From: Kribbella sp. ALI-6-A
GTDB taxonomy: Bacteria; Actinomycetota; Actinomycetes; Propionibacteriales; Kribbellaceae
Length of the DNA stretch: 64,000 nucleotides
Direction: 5' to 3'
Assembly: GCF_001984195.1 (NCBI RefSeq)
Contig: NZ_MTQN01000012.1
Span: 2,294,001 to 2,358,000 of the forward strand
In this document: piece after piece, positions 55,277-63,202 of the stretch
How the letters are laid out: every line of letters begins with the position of its first letter
How positions within the stretch are numbered: position 1 is the stretch's first letter
Program-made: the position numbers and the translations under genes
The notes under the pieces: model-generated
The model's database searches: none
Seen by the model: the letters and a program-made list of their open reading frames with translations, nothing else
Told to the model about the DNA's origin: nothing

Positions 55277-55848
55277 TGAGAATGTTGCTGATGGGTCCGC
55301 CCGGGGCGGGCAAGGGCACGCAGGCAAAGGTGCTTGCGGAGCGTCTGAACATCCCGGCCGTCTCCACCGGCGACATCTTCCGGCAGAACGTGAAGGACGA
55401 GACCGAGCTGGGTCTCGAGGCGAAGCGGTACATGGACGCGGGCAACTACGTCCCCGACGAGGTCACGAACGCAATGGTGCGGGACCGGCTGTCCGAGGCG
55501 GACGCCGGCGCGGGCTTCCTGCTGGACGGCTACCCCCGGACGCTGCCGCAGGTCGGCACGCTGGACGACATCCTGGCCGAGCACGGCCACAAGCTGGACG
55601 CGGTGGTGGCGCTGGTCGCCGACACCGACGTGCTGGTGGACCGGATGCTCAAGCGGGCCAAGACCGACGGCCGCTCGGACGACTCCGAAGAGGTCGTCCG
55701 GCACCGGCAGGACGTCTACACCGCCGAGACCAAGCCGCTGCTGCAGGTGTACGCGCAGCGTGGTCTGCTGGTCGAGGTGGACGGCGTCGGCGAGATCGAC
55801 GAGGTCAGCGAGCGCGTGCTCGCCGCCCTGAAGTCCCTCGGCGAATGA
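55276..55848 (+). CDS. adk: Adenylate kinase
   Basis: A 190-residue short-form adenylate kinase (2 ADP to ATP and AMP). P-loop [16 protein letters not shown]-binding [10 protein letters not shown], and DGYPRTLPQ are present; the LID is the short type without zinc cysteines. Its ATG overlaps the secY stop by one base, a conserved pairing. A strong terminator follows. Confidence 0.96.
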   Translation: MRMLLMGPPGAGKGTQAKVLAERLNIPAVSTGDIFRQNVKDETELGLEAKRYMDAGNYVPDEVTNAMVRDRLSEADAGAGFLLDGYPRTLPQVGTLDDILAEHGHKLDAVVALVADTDVLVDRMLKRAKTDGRSDDSEEVVRHRQDVYTAETKPLLQVYAQRGLLVEVDGVGEIDEVSERVLAALKSLGE

Positions 55849-55854
55849 TCTTCG

Positions 55855-55893
55855 GGTCCGTCCGGCGACGTCTGGTCGCCGGACGGACCTTTT
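55855..55893 (+). terminator. secY-adk intrinsic terminator
   Basis: GGTCCGTCCGGCGAC (55855-55869) pairs over 15 bp with GTCGCCGGACGGACC (55875-55889) around a 5-nt loop and is followed by TTTT. It is the cleanest Rho-independent terminator in the window. Confidence 0.88.
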
Positions 55894-55945
55894 GCTTGTC
55901 CCAGGTGTCCCGTCCGGGCCACCACCGATGCGGAGTACGGAGTCG

Positions 55946-56770
55946 ATGATCTTCAAGGACCGCGGGATCGAGATCAAGACCCGTGAGCAGATCCTGTCCA
56001 TGCGCAAGGCCGGCCTGGTGGTCGGCCGCACGCTGGAGCTGCTCCGCGCCGAGGTGAAGCCCGGCATCACCACCGGTGAGCTGGACGCGATCGCCGAAGA
56101 CCACATCCGCAGCTCGGGCGCGACGCCGTCGTTCAAGGGCTACCACGGCTTCACCGGGTCGCTCTGCACCTCGGTGAACGACGAGATCGTGCACGGCATC
56201 CCCGGCGACCGGGTGCTGGCCGAGGGGGACCTGATCTCGATCGACTGCGGCGCGATCGTCGACGGCTGGCACGGCGACGCCGCGATCACCGTCGGCGTCG
56301 GCACGGTCGCCGACGAGCTGCTCGAGCTGGCCCGGATCTGCGAGGAGTCGATGTGGCGCGGCTTCGCGGCCGCCAAGCTGGGTGGCCGGCTGACCGACAT
56401 CTCGGCCGCGGTCGAGGCGCACGTGCGCGCCAACTCGTCGTACGGGATCGTCGAGGACTTCGTCGGGCACGGGATCGGCTCGGCGATGCACCAGCCGCCG
56501 AACGTGCCGAACTTCGGGCGTGCGGGCAAGGGGCCCAAGCTGGTCGAGGGGCTGGCGCTGGCGGTCGAACCGATGCTGACGCTGGGCAAGCAGGACAACC
56601 ACACGCTCGACGACGACTGGACCGTGGTCACCGACGACGGCAGCGCGGCCGCGCACACCGAGCACACCTTCACGCTGACTCCGCAGGGTCCGTGGGTGCT
56701 GACCGCCCTGGACGGCGGCGAGGCGAAGCTGGCCGAGCTGGGCGTCACGTTCGGTCCGCTCGCCGACTGA
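55946..56770 (+). CDS. map: Methionine aminopeptidase, type I
   Basis: A 274-residue metallo-aminopeptidase that removes initiator Met. The dinuclear metal ligands are visible in DGWHGDAAIT, GHGIGSAMHQPPNVPNF and AVEPMLT, plus HTEHTFTLTP near the end. The ATG at 55946 (MIFKDRGIEIKTREQIL) has GGAG upstream and aligns with short MetAPs; a longer reading from 55892 begins within the terminator T-run. It must have its own promoter after the adk terminator. Confidence 0.93.
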   Translation: MIFKDRGIEIKTREQILSMRKAGLVVGRTLELLRAEVKPGITTGELDAIAEDHIRSSGATPSFKGYHGFTGSLCTSVNDEIVHGIPGDRVLAEGDLISIDCGAIVDGWHGDAAITVGVGTVADELLELARICEESMWRGFAAAKLGGRLTDISAAVEAHVRANSSYGIVEDFVGHGIGSAMHQPPNVPNFGRAGKGPKLVEGLALAVEPMLTLGKQDNHTLDDDWTVVTDDGSAAAHTEHTFTLTPQGPWVLTALDGGEAKLAELGVTFGPLAD

Positions 56771-56892
56771 CCCGTACGCCGCTCGCCCGCCAGGGCAGAC
56801 TTCCGGGCAGCTTCGCGTCGTCCACTCTCCGGCTACGCGCGTCCACCCATCGGGGGACGCCGGGCACGCCCCGGCTGAGGCACACTGGGGAC

Positions 56893-57345
56893 ATGCCCAG
56901 CTCGTACCAGCCCCATCAGCGCTTCACCGAAGCCGATCGCGACAAGATCGCCGGCCGGTTGCGTGACGCCTTCGCGGACGGGCGCCTGGACCAGCCGGAA
57001 TTCACCCGGCGGCTCGACGACCTGTACGGCGCCCAGACCTACGGCCAACTGGAGCCGTTGGTGCGCGACCTCCCGCCGGTCCGGACCTACCAGACTCCCG
57101 CCGGGGTGCAGAGTGCGCAGCCCGCCCCGGCGCCGGGAACCTTCCCGGAGCGGAAGAAGGACAACCAGCCCCAGCGCAACCTGCAGGGCCTGCTCGGCGG
57201 CTTCACCGGGGTCGTGCTGATCAACGTGATGATCTGGTTCGTCATCGGCGTCGCCAACGGTGGCCAATGGCCGCACTTCTGGCCGGTCTGGCTGCTGATC
57301 CCGTGGGCCCTGATGGGCATGGGTCACCTCGGAAAGCGGCGGTGA
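56893..57345 (+). CDS. DUF1707 protein with 2TM domain
   Basis: A 150-residue protein. Residues 10-60 match DUF1707 (RFTEADRDKIAGRLRDAF, DGRLDQPEFTRRLDDLYGA), common in actinobacterial membrane proteins. A Pro-rich linker follows, then two membrane segments (GFTGVVLINVMIWFVIG; VWLLIPWALMGMG). The function is unknown; a membrane-anchored sensory or structural role is possible. A GTGA overlap couples it to the next gene. Confidence 0.8.
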   Translation: MPSSYQPHQRFTEADRDKIAGRLRDAFADGRLDQPEFTRRLDDLYGAQTYGQLEPLVRDLPPVRTYQTPAGVQSAQPAPAPGTFPERKKDNQPQRNLQGLLGGFTGVVLINVMIWFVIGVANGGQWPHFWPVWLLIPWALMGMGHLGKRR

Positions 57346-58148
57346 CCGAGACCGCGCGGCGCGCCGAGGGGCTGCGGCTGCGCCCGGACTGGGCCTGGCA
57401 GCTGCGGCAGGGCTCCGCACTGGTTTACGTGGTGTGGTTCCTGGTCGCGGTCCCGCTGGTCGTGGTCGGCCTGCTGGTCGAGCCGCGCTGGGTCGGCTGG
57501 CTGGTGCTCGGCTGGTTCCTGGTGCTGGTCGCTCTGACCGCGGCGTTCCGGATCTCCGAGGCCAGGCAGCGCCGGGGCTGGGCCGACATGGCCCGGCAGC
57601 TGGGCTGGCAGGTCACCGCCGGCGATCCCGATCTGCTGGACCGCTGGCCGTTCCCGCCGTTCGACGTCGACCCCGCGGCCGAGGTGTACGACGTGACGAT
57701 CGGCCGGCACCGGGGCCGCGAGCTGATCGCCGGACGGTTCCGCCACAAGGTACGGCGCCGCCAGCTCGGCTTCGACTTCCTGGAGCTGGAGATCGACCGG
57801 CCGCTCCCGCCGATGCAGCTGCTGCCGACCTCGCTGGCACCGGTCGCCGCGGCGAGCTTGGTGCCGCTGAAGCTCACGGTGACCGGGCTGCCCGAGAAGT
57901 ACTGCCTGTTCAACGGGCGCGAGGATCTGGCGCTGGAGGTGCTGCATCGGCGGGCGGTCGACGTACTGGCGCAGGTTCCGCCGTTCGGGTTCAGCTGCGA
58001 GGGTCGCCGGTTCGTGGCGATCTTCCCGGCGTACCGGGAGCCGGCGGTCGCGCTGGCCCATCTGGACGCCGCCTGCGACCTGCTCGCGCTGATCCCCGAG
58101 CACGTCTGGCAGACCGGCGAGCAGTGGCTGGCTACTCGGCAGTCCTGA
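57342..58148 (+). CDS. Hypothetical membrane protein
   Basis: I do not recognise a family. The 268-residue product has two adjacent N-terminal membrane segments (VYVVWFLVAVPLVVVGLL; WLVLGWFLVLVALTAAF) and a soluble alpha/beta C-terminal part of about 190 residues with no clear motif. The GTG at 57342 overlaps the DUF1707 stop, so the two membrane proteins are probably made together. Its 3' end overlaps the convergent reductase gene by 17 nt. Confidence 0.7.
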   Translation: MTETARRAEGLRLRPDWAWQLRQGSALVYVVWFLVAVPLVVVGLLVEPRWVGWLVLGWFLVLVALTAAFRISEARQRRGWADMARQLGWQVTAGDPDLLDRWPFPPFDVDPAAEVYDVTIGRHRGRELIAGRFRHKVRRRQLGFDFLELEIDRPLPPMQLLPTSLAPVAAASLVPLKLTVTGLPEKYCLFNGREDLALEVLHRRAVDVLAQVPPFGFSCEGRRFVAIFPAYREPAVALAHLDAACDLLALIPEHVWQTGEQWLATRQS

Positions 58149-58998
58149 GCAGCCGTACGACGGCGGCGAGGTCCTCGTCGCCGTGACCCTCGCGGACCGC
58201 GCGGGCCAGCAGGTCACCCATCGGGGCGAGCAGCGCGGGATCGACGCCTTGATCGCGGGACGCGTCGAGTAGGTTCACGAAAGCGGTGGACTGCATCTCG
58301 AGGTTGGAGCCGGCCGCACCTGGTTCGGCGCCGTACTCGAGGTCCTTCGCGATCGCGGGCAGGGTGGCGAGCATCGCCGTCAGCCACGGGACGAGGAGCT
58401 GCTCGGTGAACTCGGTCGGCGAGATCTTCTCGCTGGAGGTCAAGGCGAGCGCGTGGGCGGCCCCGCCGAACATGCCGTACATCCCGGTGAGCAACGCCAG
58501 GTCCTGCAGCGCGGCCAGGCCGGGGTCGCTCCCGACGTACTGGGGACGGGCGGGCGCGGCCAGGTCGGCCTGGTGCCGCTCGAAGGCGGCTGACGAGCCG
58601 CTGTAGAGGATGAACGCGTGCGGGCCGCCGATCATCGCGGGAACGGCCATGATGCCGCCGTCCAGGTAGTCCGCGCCCTGCTGGATGGCCCAGTCGGCGG
58701 CTCGGCGGGCGTGTGCGGGCGTGCCGTTGGTGAGGTTGACCAGGGTGCGGCCGGAGAACTCGGTGGCGGCCGGTGCCAGCGCTTCCTGCACGGACGCGTC
58801 GTCCAGGAGGCAGACGACGATCAGCGGGCTGACGGCGACGGCGTCGGCGACGGTCCGGGCGCGGGTGACACCGGTGAGATCGGGTGCGCGGCCCGGCGTA
58901 CGGTTCCAGACGGTGGTCGGATGGCCGGCGGTGACGAAGGCCTGGGCGAGGGCGGTTCCCATCGCGCCGAGGCCGAGAACGGTGACTGGTGTCTTCAT
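58132..58998 (-). CDS. Imine-reductase-like NAD(P)-dependent oxidoreductase
   Basis: A 288-residue dehydrogenase of the 6-phosphogluconate/beta-hydroxyacid group. The N-terminal Rossmann motif is VLGLGAMGTALAQAF with NRTPGR, typical of NADPH binding. The C-terminal helical domain ends GDLLARAVREGHGDEDLAAV, a pattern I associate with actinobacterial imine reductases. The ATG at 58998 faces a palindromic region at 59034-59074 that could hold its operator. The natural substrate is unknown. Confidence 0.8.
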   Translation of the reverse strand: MKTPVTVLGLGAMGTALAQAFVTAGHPTTVWNRTPGRAPDLTGVTRARTVADAVAVSPLIVVCLLDDASVQEALAPAATEFSGRTLVNLTNGTPAHARRAADWAIQQGADYLDGGIMAVPAMIGGPHAFILYSGSSAAFERHQADLAAPARPQYVGSDPGLAALQDLALLTGMYGMFGGAAHALALTSSEKISPTEFTEQLLVPWLTAMLATLPAIAKDLEYGAEPGAAGSNLEMQSTAFVNLLDASRDQGVDPALLAPMGDLLARAVREGHGDEDLAAVVRLLRTAE

Positions 58999-59033
58999 GA
59001 CGTCCAGGCTGGGTGCCAGGCGGTAGAGTGGAC

Positions 59034-59074
59034 AAGTACCGACTAAATAGTCGGGTACTTACCTGATGGTAAGT
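59034..59074. promoter_or_regulatory. Two overlapping operator-like palindromes between the reductase gene and infA
   Basis: AAGTACCGACTA (59034-59045) and TAGTCGGGTACTT (59048-59060) are inverted with one unpaired base. ACTTACC (59057-59063) and GGTAAGT (59068-59074) form a second, perfect dyad overlapping the first. A further GGTAAGTGG copy lies at 59106-59114. The site is 36 nt upstream of the leftward reductase gene; a HxlR- or TetR-type regulator is a guess, and no such gene is in the window. Confidence 0.6.
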
Positions 59075-59231
59075 GGGCCTCTGAGGGCCGATTGGGTTTC
59101 CGGCCGGTAAGTGGCGTACACTCTTTCCTTGGCTCTTTGTAGCCTCTGGTTGTGCTGCCCAATGCTTGTTCCGGGCCGTGCGACCGTGCGGTACCAATCA
59201 TTCAGTACGTCGTCTACAGAAGTGCGAGGAC

Positions 59232-59453
59232 ATGCCCAAAAAAGAGGGAGTTATCGAACTCGAGGGCACCATCGTCGAGGCCCTGCCGAACGCGATGTTC
59301 CGTGTTGAGCTGTCCAACGGGCACAAGGTGCTCGCGCACATCAGCGGCAAGATGAGGCAGCACTACATCCGGATCCTCCCCGAGGACCGGGTCGTCGTGG
59401 AGCTGTCGCCGTACGACCTCACCCGGGGTCGGATCGTCTACCGGTACAAGTAA
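59232..59453 (+). CDS. infA: Translation initiation factor IF-1
   Basis: A 73-residue OB-fold protein that blocks the 30S A site during initiation. It reads [20 protein letters not shown] and [15 protein letters not shown], the standard full length. The ATG at 59232 follows GCGAGGA. Its promoter must lie in the 233-nt gap to the reductase gene; I see no convincing boxes. rpmJ follows after 30 nt. Confidence 0.97.
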   Translation: MPKKEGVIELEGTIVEALPNAMFRVELSNGHKVLAHISGKMRQHYIRILPEDRVVVELSPYDLTRGRIVYRYK

Positions 59454-59483
59454 CCACAGCCACCTGTCGAAGAAAGAAGCTCG

Positions 59484-59597
59484 ATGAAGGTCAATCCGAG
59501 CGTCAAGAAGATCTGCGACAAGTGCAAGGTGATCCGCCGTCACGGCCGGGTCATGGTGATCTGCGAGAACCCGCGGCACAAGCAGCGGCAGGGCTGA
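59484..59597 (+). CDS. rpmJ: 50S ribosomal protein L36
   Basis: A 37-residue L36, too short for most ORF lists. It reads [19 protein letters not shown] and then [12 protein letters not shown]. The zinc ligands are Cys11, Cys14, Cys27 and His32, so this is the zinc-binding form. The ATG at 59484 follows AAGAAAGAAG. A structured 184-nt spacer separates it from rpsM. Confidence 0.97.
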   Translation: MKVNPSVKKICDKCKVIRRHGRVMVICENPRHKQRQG

Positions 59598-59648
59598 TCC
59601 AAGCCCTACCTCGCGACACGGCACTGTCGCACCACAGCGCGCATGCTC

Positions 59649-59735
59649 GTCCAGCACGGCAACAGGCTGGACGTCGCCCCCGGAACAGAGGCCGGGGCCT
59701 TGCCGGTGAAGGAACGCTCACCGAGGCGGGCAAGG
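59649..59735 (+). promoter_or_regulatory. Three-hairpin structured spacer before rpsM
   Basis: Hairpin 1: GTCCAGC (59649-59655)/GCTGGAC (59666-59672). Hairpin 2: CCCCGG (59678-59683)/CCGGGG (59692-59697). Hairpin 3: CCTTGCC plus GGTGA (59698-59709) with TCACC (59718-59722) and GGCAAGG (59729-59735), leaving a 6-nt bulge. The stems follow each other with almost no gap and end 47 nt before the rpsM ATG, like a leader bound by a ribosomal protein. Confidence 0.5.
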
Positions 59736-59781
59736 ACGCAGCGCGCCACCACACCTCTGCAGACGAAAGGACAACCGCCAC

Positions 59782-60153
59782 ATGGCACGCCTCGTAGGCG
59801 TCGACCTTCCGCGCGACAAGCGCATCGAGGTCGCCCTCACCTACATCTTCGGTGTAGGTCGTACTCGCGCCCTGAAGACGCTCGAAGCCACCGGCATCTC
59901 CGGTGACAAGCGCGTCCACGAGCTGGGCGACGAGGAGCTGGTGAAGCTCCGGGACTGGATCGAAGGCAACTACAAGATCGAAGGTGACCTCCGTCGCGAG
60001 GTGACCGCGGACATCCGCCGCAAGATGGAGATCGGGTCGTACCAGGGTCGCCGCCACCGCAGCGGTCTGCCGGTGCGTGGTCAGCGCACGCGTACCAACG
60101 CCCGCAGCCGCAAGGGTCGTCGCAAGGCGATCGCCGGCAAGAAGAAGAAGTGA
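59782..60153 (+). CDS. rpsM: 30S ribosomal protein S13
   Basis: A 123-residue S13 of the 30S head, contacting the P-site tRNA and the 50S. It begins [20 protein letters not shown] and holds [20 protein letters not shown] and a Lys/Arg-rich end. The ATG at 59782 follows GAAAGGA. rpsK follows after 38 nt. Confidence 0.97.
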   Translation: MARLVGVDLPRDKRIEVALTYIFGVGRTRALKTLEATGISGDKRVHELGDEELVKLRDWIEGNYKIEGDLRREVTADIRRKMEIGSYQGRRHRSGLPVRGQRTRTNARSRKGRRKAIAGKKKK

Positions 60154-60191
60154 CCCGGATGACCGTCGACCAGCCCAGGAGCAACTGACTT

Positions 60192-60599
60192 ATGCCTCCC
60201 AAGAGCCGCACCGCGGCCGGCGCGAAGAAGGTGCGCCGCAAGGAGAAGAAGAACGTGGCCGCCGGCCACGCGCACATCAAGAGCACGTTCAACAACACGA
60301 TCGTGACGATCACCGACCCGACCGGCGCGGTCATCTCGTGGGCTTCCGCGGGCACCGTCGGCTTCAAGGGTTCGCGCAAGTCCACCCCGTTCGCCGCGCA
60401 GATGGCCGCCGAGGCCGCCGGGCGCCGGGCGATGGAGCACGGCATGCGCAAGATCGACGTGTTCGTGAAGGGTCCCGGCTCCGGCCGTGAGACCGCGATC
60501 CGTTCGCTGGGTGCGGTCGGCCTCGAGGTCGGCACCATCCAGGACGTCACCCCGACCGCCCACAACGGCTGCCGCCCTCCCAAGCGGCGCCGGGTCTGA
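60192..60599 (+). CDS. rpsK: 30S ribosomal protein S11
   Basis: A 135-residue S11 of the 30S platform. The core is [20 protein letters not shown] and [19 protein letters not shown], with the conserved C-terminal [16 protein letters not shown]. The basic N-terminal extension ([14 protein letters not shown]) is typical of actinobacteria. Confidence 0.97.
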   Translation: MPPKSRTAAGAKKVRRKEKKNVAAGHAHIKSTFNNTIVTITDPTGAVISWASAGTVGFKGSRKSTPFAAQMAAEAAGRRAMEHGMRKIDVFVKGPGSGRETAIRSLGAVGLEVGTIQDVTPTAHNGCRPPKRRRV

Positions 60600-60622
60600 C
60601 CCAGGAAAGGTAGGCAGCGAAA

Positions 60623-61231
60623 ATGGCCCGTTACACCGGACCCATGACCAAGAAGTCGCGCCGTCTCGGGGTCGACCTCGTCGGTGGCGACAAGGCCTTC
60701 GAGCGTCGTCCGTACCCGCCGGGTATGCACGGCCGCGGCCGTCCCAAGGAGAGCGAGTACCTGCTCCAGCTTCGTGAGAAGCAGAAGGCTCGTTTCGCCT
60801 ACGGCGTGCTCGAGAAGCAGTTCAGCCTGTACTACAAGGAGGCCTCGCGGCGTCCGGGTAAGACCGGTGACAACCTGCTGATCATCCTCGAGTCCCGCCT
60901 CGACAACGTCGTCTACCGCGCCGGCCTGGCCCGGACCCGTCGGCAGGCGCGTCAGCTCGTCGTGCACGGTCACTTCACCGTGAACGGCATCAAGGTGAAC
61001 ATCCCGTCGTACCGGGTCGCGGCCCACGACGTGATCGACGTCCGGCCGAAGTCGGCCGAGATGACGCCGTTCATCATCGCTCGCGAGACCCACTCCGAGC
61101 GGGTCGTCCCGGCGTGGCTCGAGGCCCTGCCGGAGCGGCTGCGGATCCTCGTGCACCAGCTGCCCACCCGGGCACAGATCGACACCCAGGTCGCCGAGCA
61201 CCTGATCGTCGAGCTCTACTCGAAGAACTGA
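60623..61231 (+). CDS. rpsD: 30S ribosomal protein S4
   Basis: A 202-residue S4, a 16S 5'-domain assembly protein; in E. coli it represses the alpha operon. The S4 RNA-binding domain reads RLDNVVYRAGLARTRRQARQ and LVVHGHFTVNGIKVNIPSYR. It has no N-terminal zinc cysteines, the C-minus form. A 103-nt gap to rpoA follows. Confidence 0.97.
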   Translation: MARYTGPMTKKSRRLGVDLVGGDKAFERRPYPPGMHGRGRPKESEYLLQLREKQKARFAYGVLEKQFSLYYKEASRRPGKTGDNLLIILESRLDNVVYRAGLARTRRQARQLVVHGHFTVNGIKVNIPSYRVAAHDVIDVRPKSAEMTPFIIARETHSERVVPAWLEALPERLRILVHQLPTRAQIDTQVAEHLIVELYSKN

Positions 61232-61334
61232 TCCGGTTCCCGCCGGCGGCCTGTTCGCCGCCGGCGGGATCGGTCGTTCTTCGTCTCGCGACCTCAAATA
61301 GTGGTCGTCGCGAAATCGAAGAAGGAAGAAACAC

Positions 61335-62360
61335 GTGCTTATCGCGCAGCGCCCCACCCTGACCGAAGAGGTCGTCGGCGAGCACCGCTCGCGGTTCGTG
61401 ATCGAGCCGCTCGAGCCGGGCTTCGGCTACACCCTCGGCAACTCCATCCGCCGCACCCTGCTGTCGTCCATCCCGGGCGCCGCCGTGACCAGCATCAAGG
61501 TCGACGGCGTGCTGCACGAGTTCTCGACGGTGGCCGGGGTCAAGGAGGACGCCACCCAGCTGATCCTGAACCTCAAGGACCTGGTCGTCTCCTCCGAGCA
61601 CGACGAGCCGGTCACCATGTACCTGCGCAAGCAGGGCCCCGGTGACGTCACCGCCGCCGACATCGCGCCGCCGGCCGGTGTCGAGGTGCACAACCCGGAC
61701 CTGAAGATCGCCACCCTGAACGAGAAGGGCCGGCTCGAGATGGAGCTGGTCGTCGAGCGGGGCCGTGGTTACGTGTCCGCCGTCCAGAACAAGTCCGCCG
61801 ACGCCGAGATCGGCCGGATGCCGGTCGACTCGATCTACTCGCCGGTCCTCAAGGTGACCTACAAGGTCGAGGCGACTCGTGTCGAGCAGCGCACCGACTT
61901 CGACCGGCTGGTCGTGGACGTCGAGACCAAGCCGTCGATGCTGCCCCGCGACGCCGTCGCGTCGGCCGGCAAGACGCTGGTCGAGCTGTTCGGCCTGGCC
62001 CGCGAGCTGAACGTCGAGGCCGAGGGCATCGACATCGGCCCGTCGCCGGTCGACGAGCAGATGGCCGCCGACCTGGCGCTGCCGGTCGAGGACCTGCAGC
62101 TGACCGTCCGGTCCTACAACTGCCTCAAGCGCGAGGGCATCCACACCGTGGGTGAGCTGATCTCGCGCAGCGAGCAGGACCTGCTGGACATCCGCAACTT
62201 CGGCTCCAAGTCGATCGACGAGGTCAAGCTGAAGCTGGCCGAGATGGGCCTGTCGCTGAAGGACTCGCCTCCCGGCTTCGACCTGCGCGCCGCTGCCGAG
62301 GCCTACGGTGACGACGCCGAGGACGAGGACGAGAGCTTCGCCGAGACCGAGCAGTACTGA
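61335..62360 (+). CDS. rpoA: DNA-directed RNA polymerase subunit alpha
   Basis: A 341-residue alpha subunit: the N-terminal dimerisation domain ([20 protein letters not shown]) and the C-terminal domain that binds UP elements and activators ([20 protein letters not shown]). A short acidic tail ends it. The GTG at 61335 gives [13 protein letters not shown], the usual actinobacterial start, with GAAGGAAG upstream. Confidence 0.97.
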   Translation: MLIAQRPTLTEEVVGEHRSRFVIEPLEPGFGYTLGNSIRRTLLSSIPGAAVTSIKVDGVLHEFSTVAGVKEDATQLILNLKDLVVSSEHDEPVTMYLRKQGPGDVTAADIAPPAGVEVHNPDLKIATLNEKGRLEMELVVERGRGYVSAVQNKSADAEIGRMPVDSIYSPVLKVTYKVEATRVEQRTDFDRLVVDVETKPSMLPRDAVASAGKTLVELFGLARELNVEAEGIDIGPSPVDEQMAADLALPVEDLQLTVRSYNCLKREGIHTVGELISRSEQDLLDIRNFGSKSIDEVKLKLAEMGLSLKDSPPGFDLRAAAEAYGDDAEDEDESFAETEQY

Positions 62361-62427
62361 CCTTTCGATGGCCTCACGGCCCGTTCCCAAGGTCCGCACC
62401 CGGGCCTGAGATTTCTGGAGTTGGACA

Positions 62428-63135
62428 ATGCCTACCCCTACCAAGGGATCCCGCCTCGGCGGCAGCCCGGCGCACGAGAAGCTGATCCTCAGCAACCTCG
62501 CCACCTCGCTGTTCGAGCACGGCGCGATCACCACGACCGCGTCGAAGGCCAAGCGCCTGCAGCCGCTCGCGGAGTCGATGATCACCAAGGCCAAGCGTGG
62601 TGACCTGAACTCGCGCCGCCAGGTGATGAAGCGGATCAAGGACAAGAGCGTCGTGCACGTGCTGTTCACCGAGATCGGTGAGCGCTACGCCGACCGTCCG
62701 GGCGGCTACACCCGGATCATCAAGCTCGGCCCCCGCAAGGGCGACAACGCCCCGATGGTGAAGATCGAGCTGGTCGAGGCGCTGGCGGACTCGCCGAAGG
62801 CGAAGAAGACGGCGGCCAAGAAGGCTCCGGCCAAGAAGGCCCCGGCCAAGAAGGCGGCCGCCAAGGCCGACGACGCCGCCGAGGTGCAGGACGAGGTCAA
62901 GGACGAGGCGAAGGCCTCCGACGTGACCGCGGGCAAGTACGAGGGTTCGGCCGCTCCGCTGGCCGACGGCTCGGCGCCCGAGGGCTTCGACATCAAGGGC
63001 AACGAGAACTCGATGAAGTTCCACACCCCCGACTCGCCGTGGTACGACCAGACCGAGGCCGAGGTCTGGTTCTCCACCGAGGACGCGGCCGTGGCCGCCG
63101 GCTTCACCAAGGCCGGCGAGACCGAGGACAAGTAA
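62428..63135 (+). CDS. rplQ: 50S ribosomal protein L17 with long C-terminal extension
   Basis: A 235-residue L17. The normal core ([20 protein letters not shown] to about residue 118) is followed by a Lys/Ala/Pro tract like a histone H1 tail ([16 protein letters not shown], residues 131-146), an acidic linker, and a compact module at about 183-228 ([36 protein letters not shown]). I believe similar modules, called sunset domains in NCBI names, cap other actinobacterial proteins. E. coli L17 has only 127 residues. Confidence 0.95.
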   Translation: MPTPTKGSRLGGSPAHEKLILSNLATSLFEHGAITTTASKAKRLQPLAESMITKAKRGDLNSRRQVMKRIKDKSVVHVLFTEIGERYADRPGGYTRIIKLGPRKGDNAPMVKIELVEALADSPKAKKTAAKKAPAKKAPAKKAAAKADDAAEVQDEVKDEAKASDVTAGKYEGSAAPLADGSAPEGFDIKGNENSMKFHTPDSPWYDQTEAEVWFSTEDAAVAAGFTKAGETEDK

Positions 63136-63151
63136 CACCCAGCACCCCGTG

Positions 63152-63183
63152 GCGCCCCTTCACCCGTTCGGGTGGAGGGGCGC
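63152..63183 (+). terminator. Terminator after rplQ
   Basis: GCGCCCCTTCACCC (63152-63165) pairs with GGGTGGAGGGGCGC (63170-63183) over 14 bp with one T-G wobble and a GTTC loop. It starts 16 nt after the rplQ stop. No long T-run follows, and truA starts 19 nt later. Confidence 0.7.
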
Positions 63184-63202
63184 TGCTGCGTTAGATTGCC
63201 CT

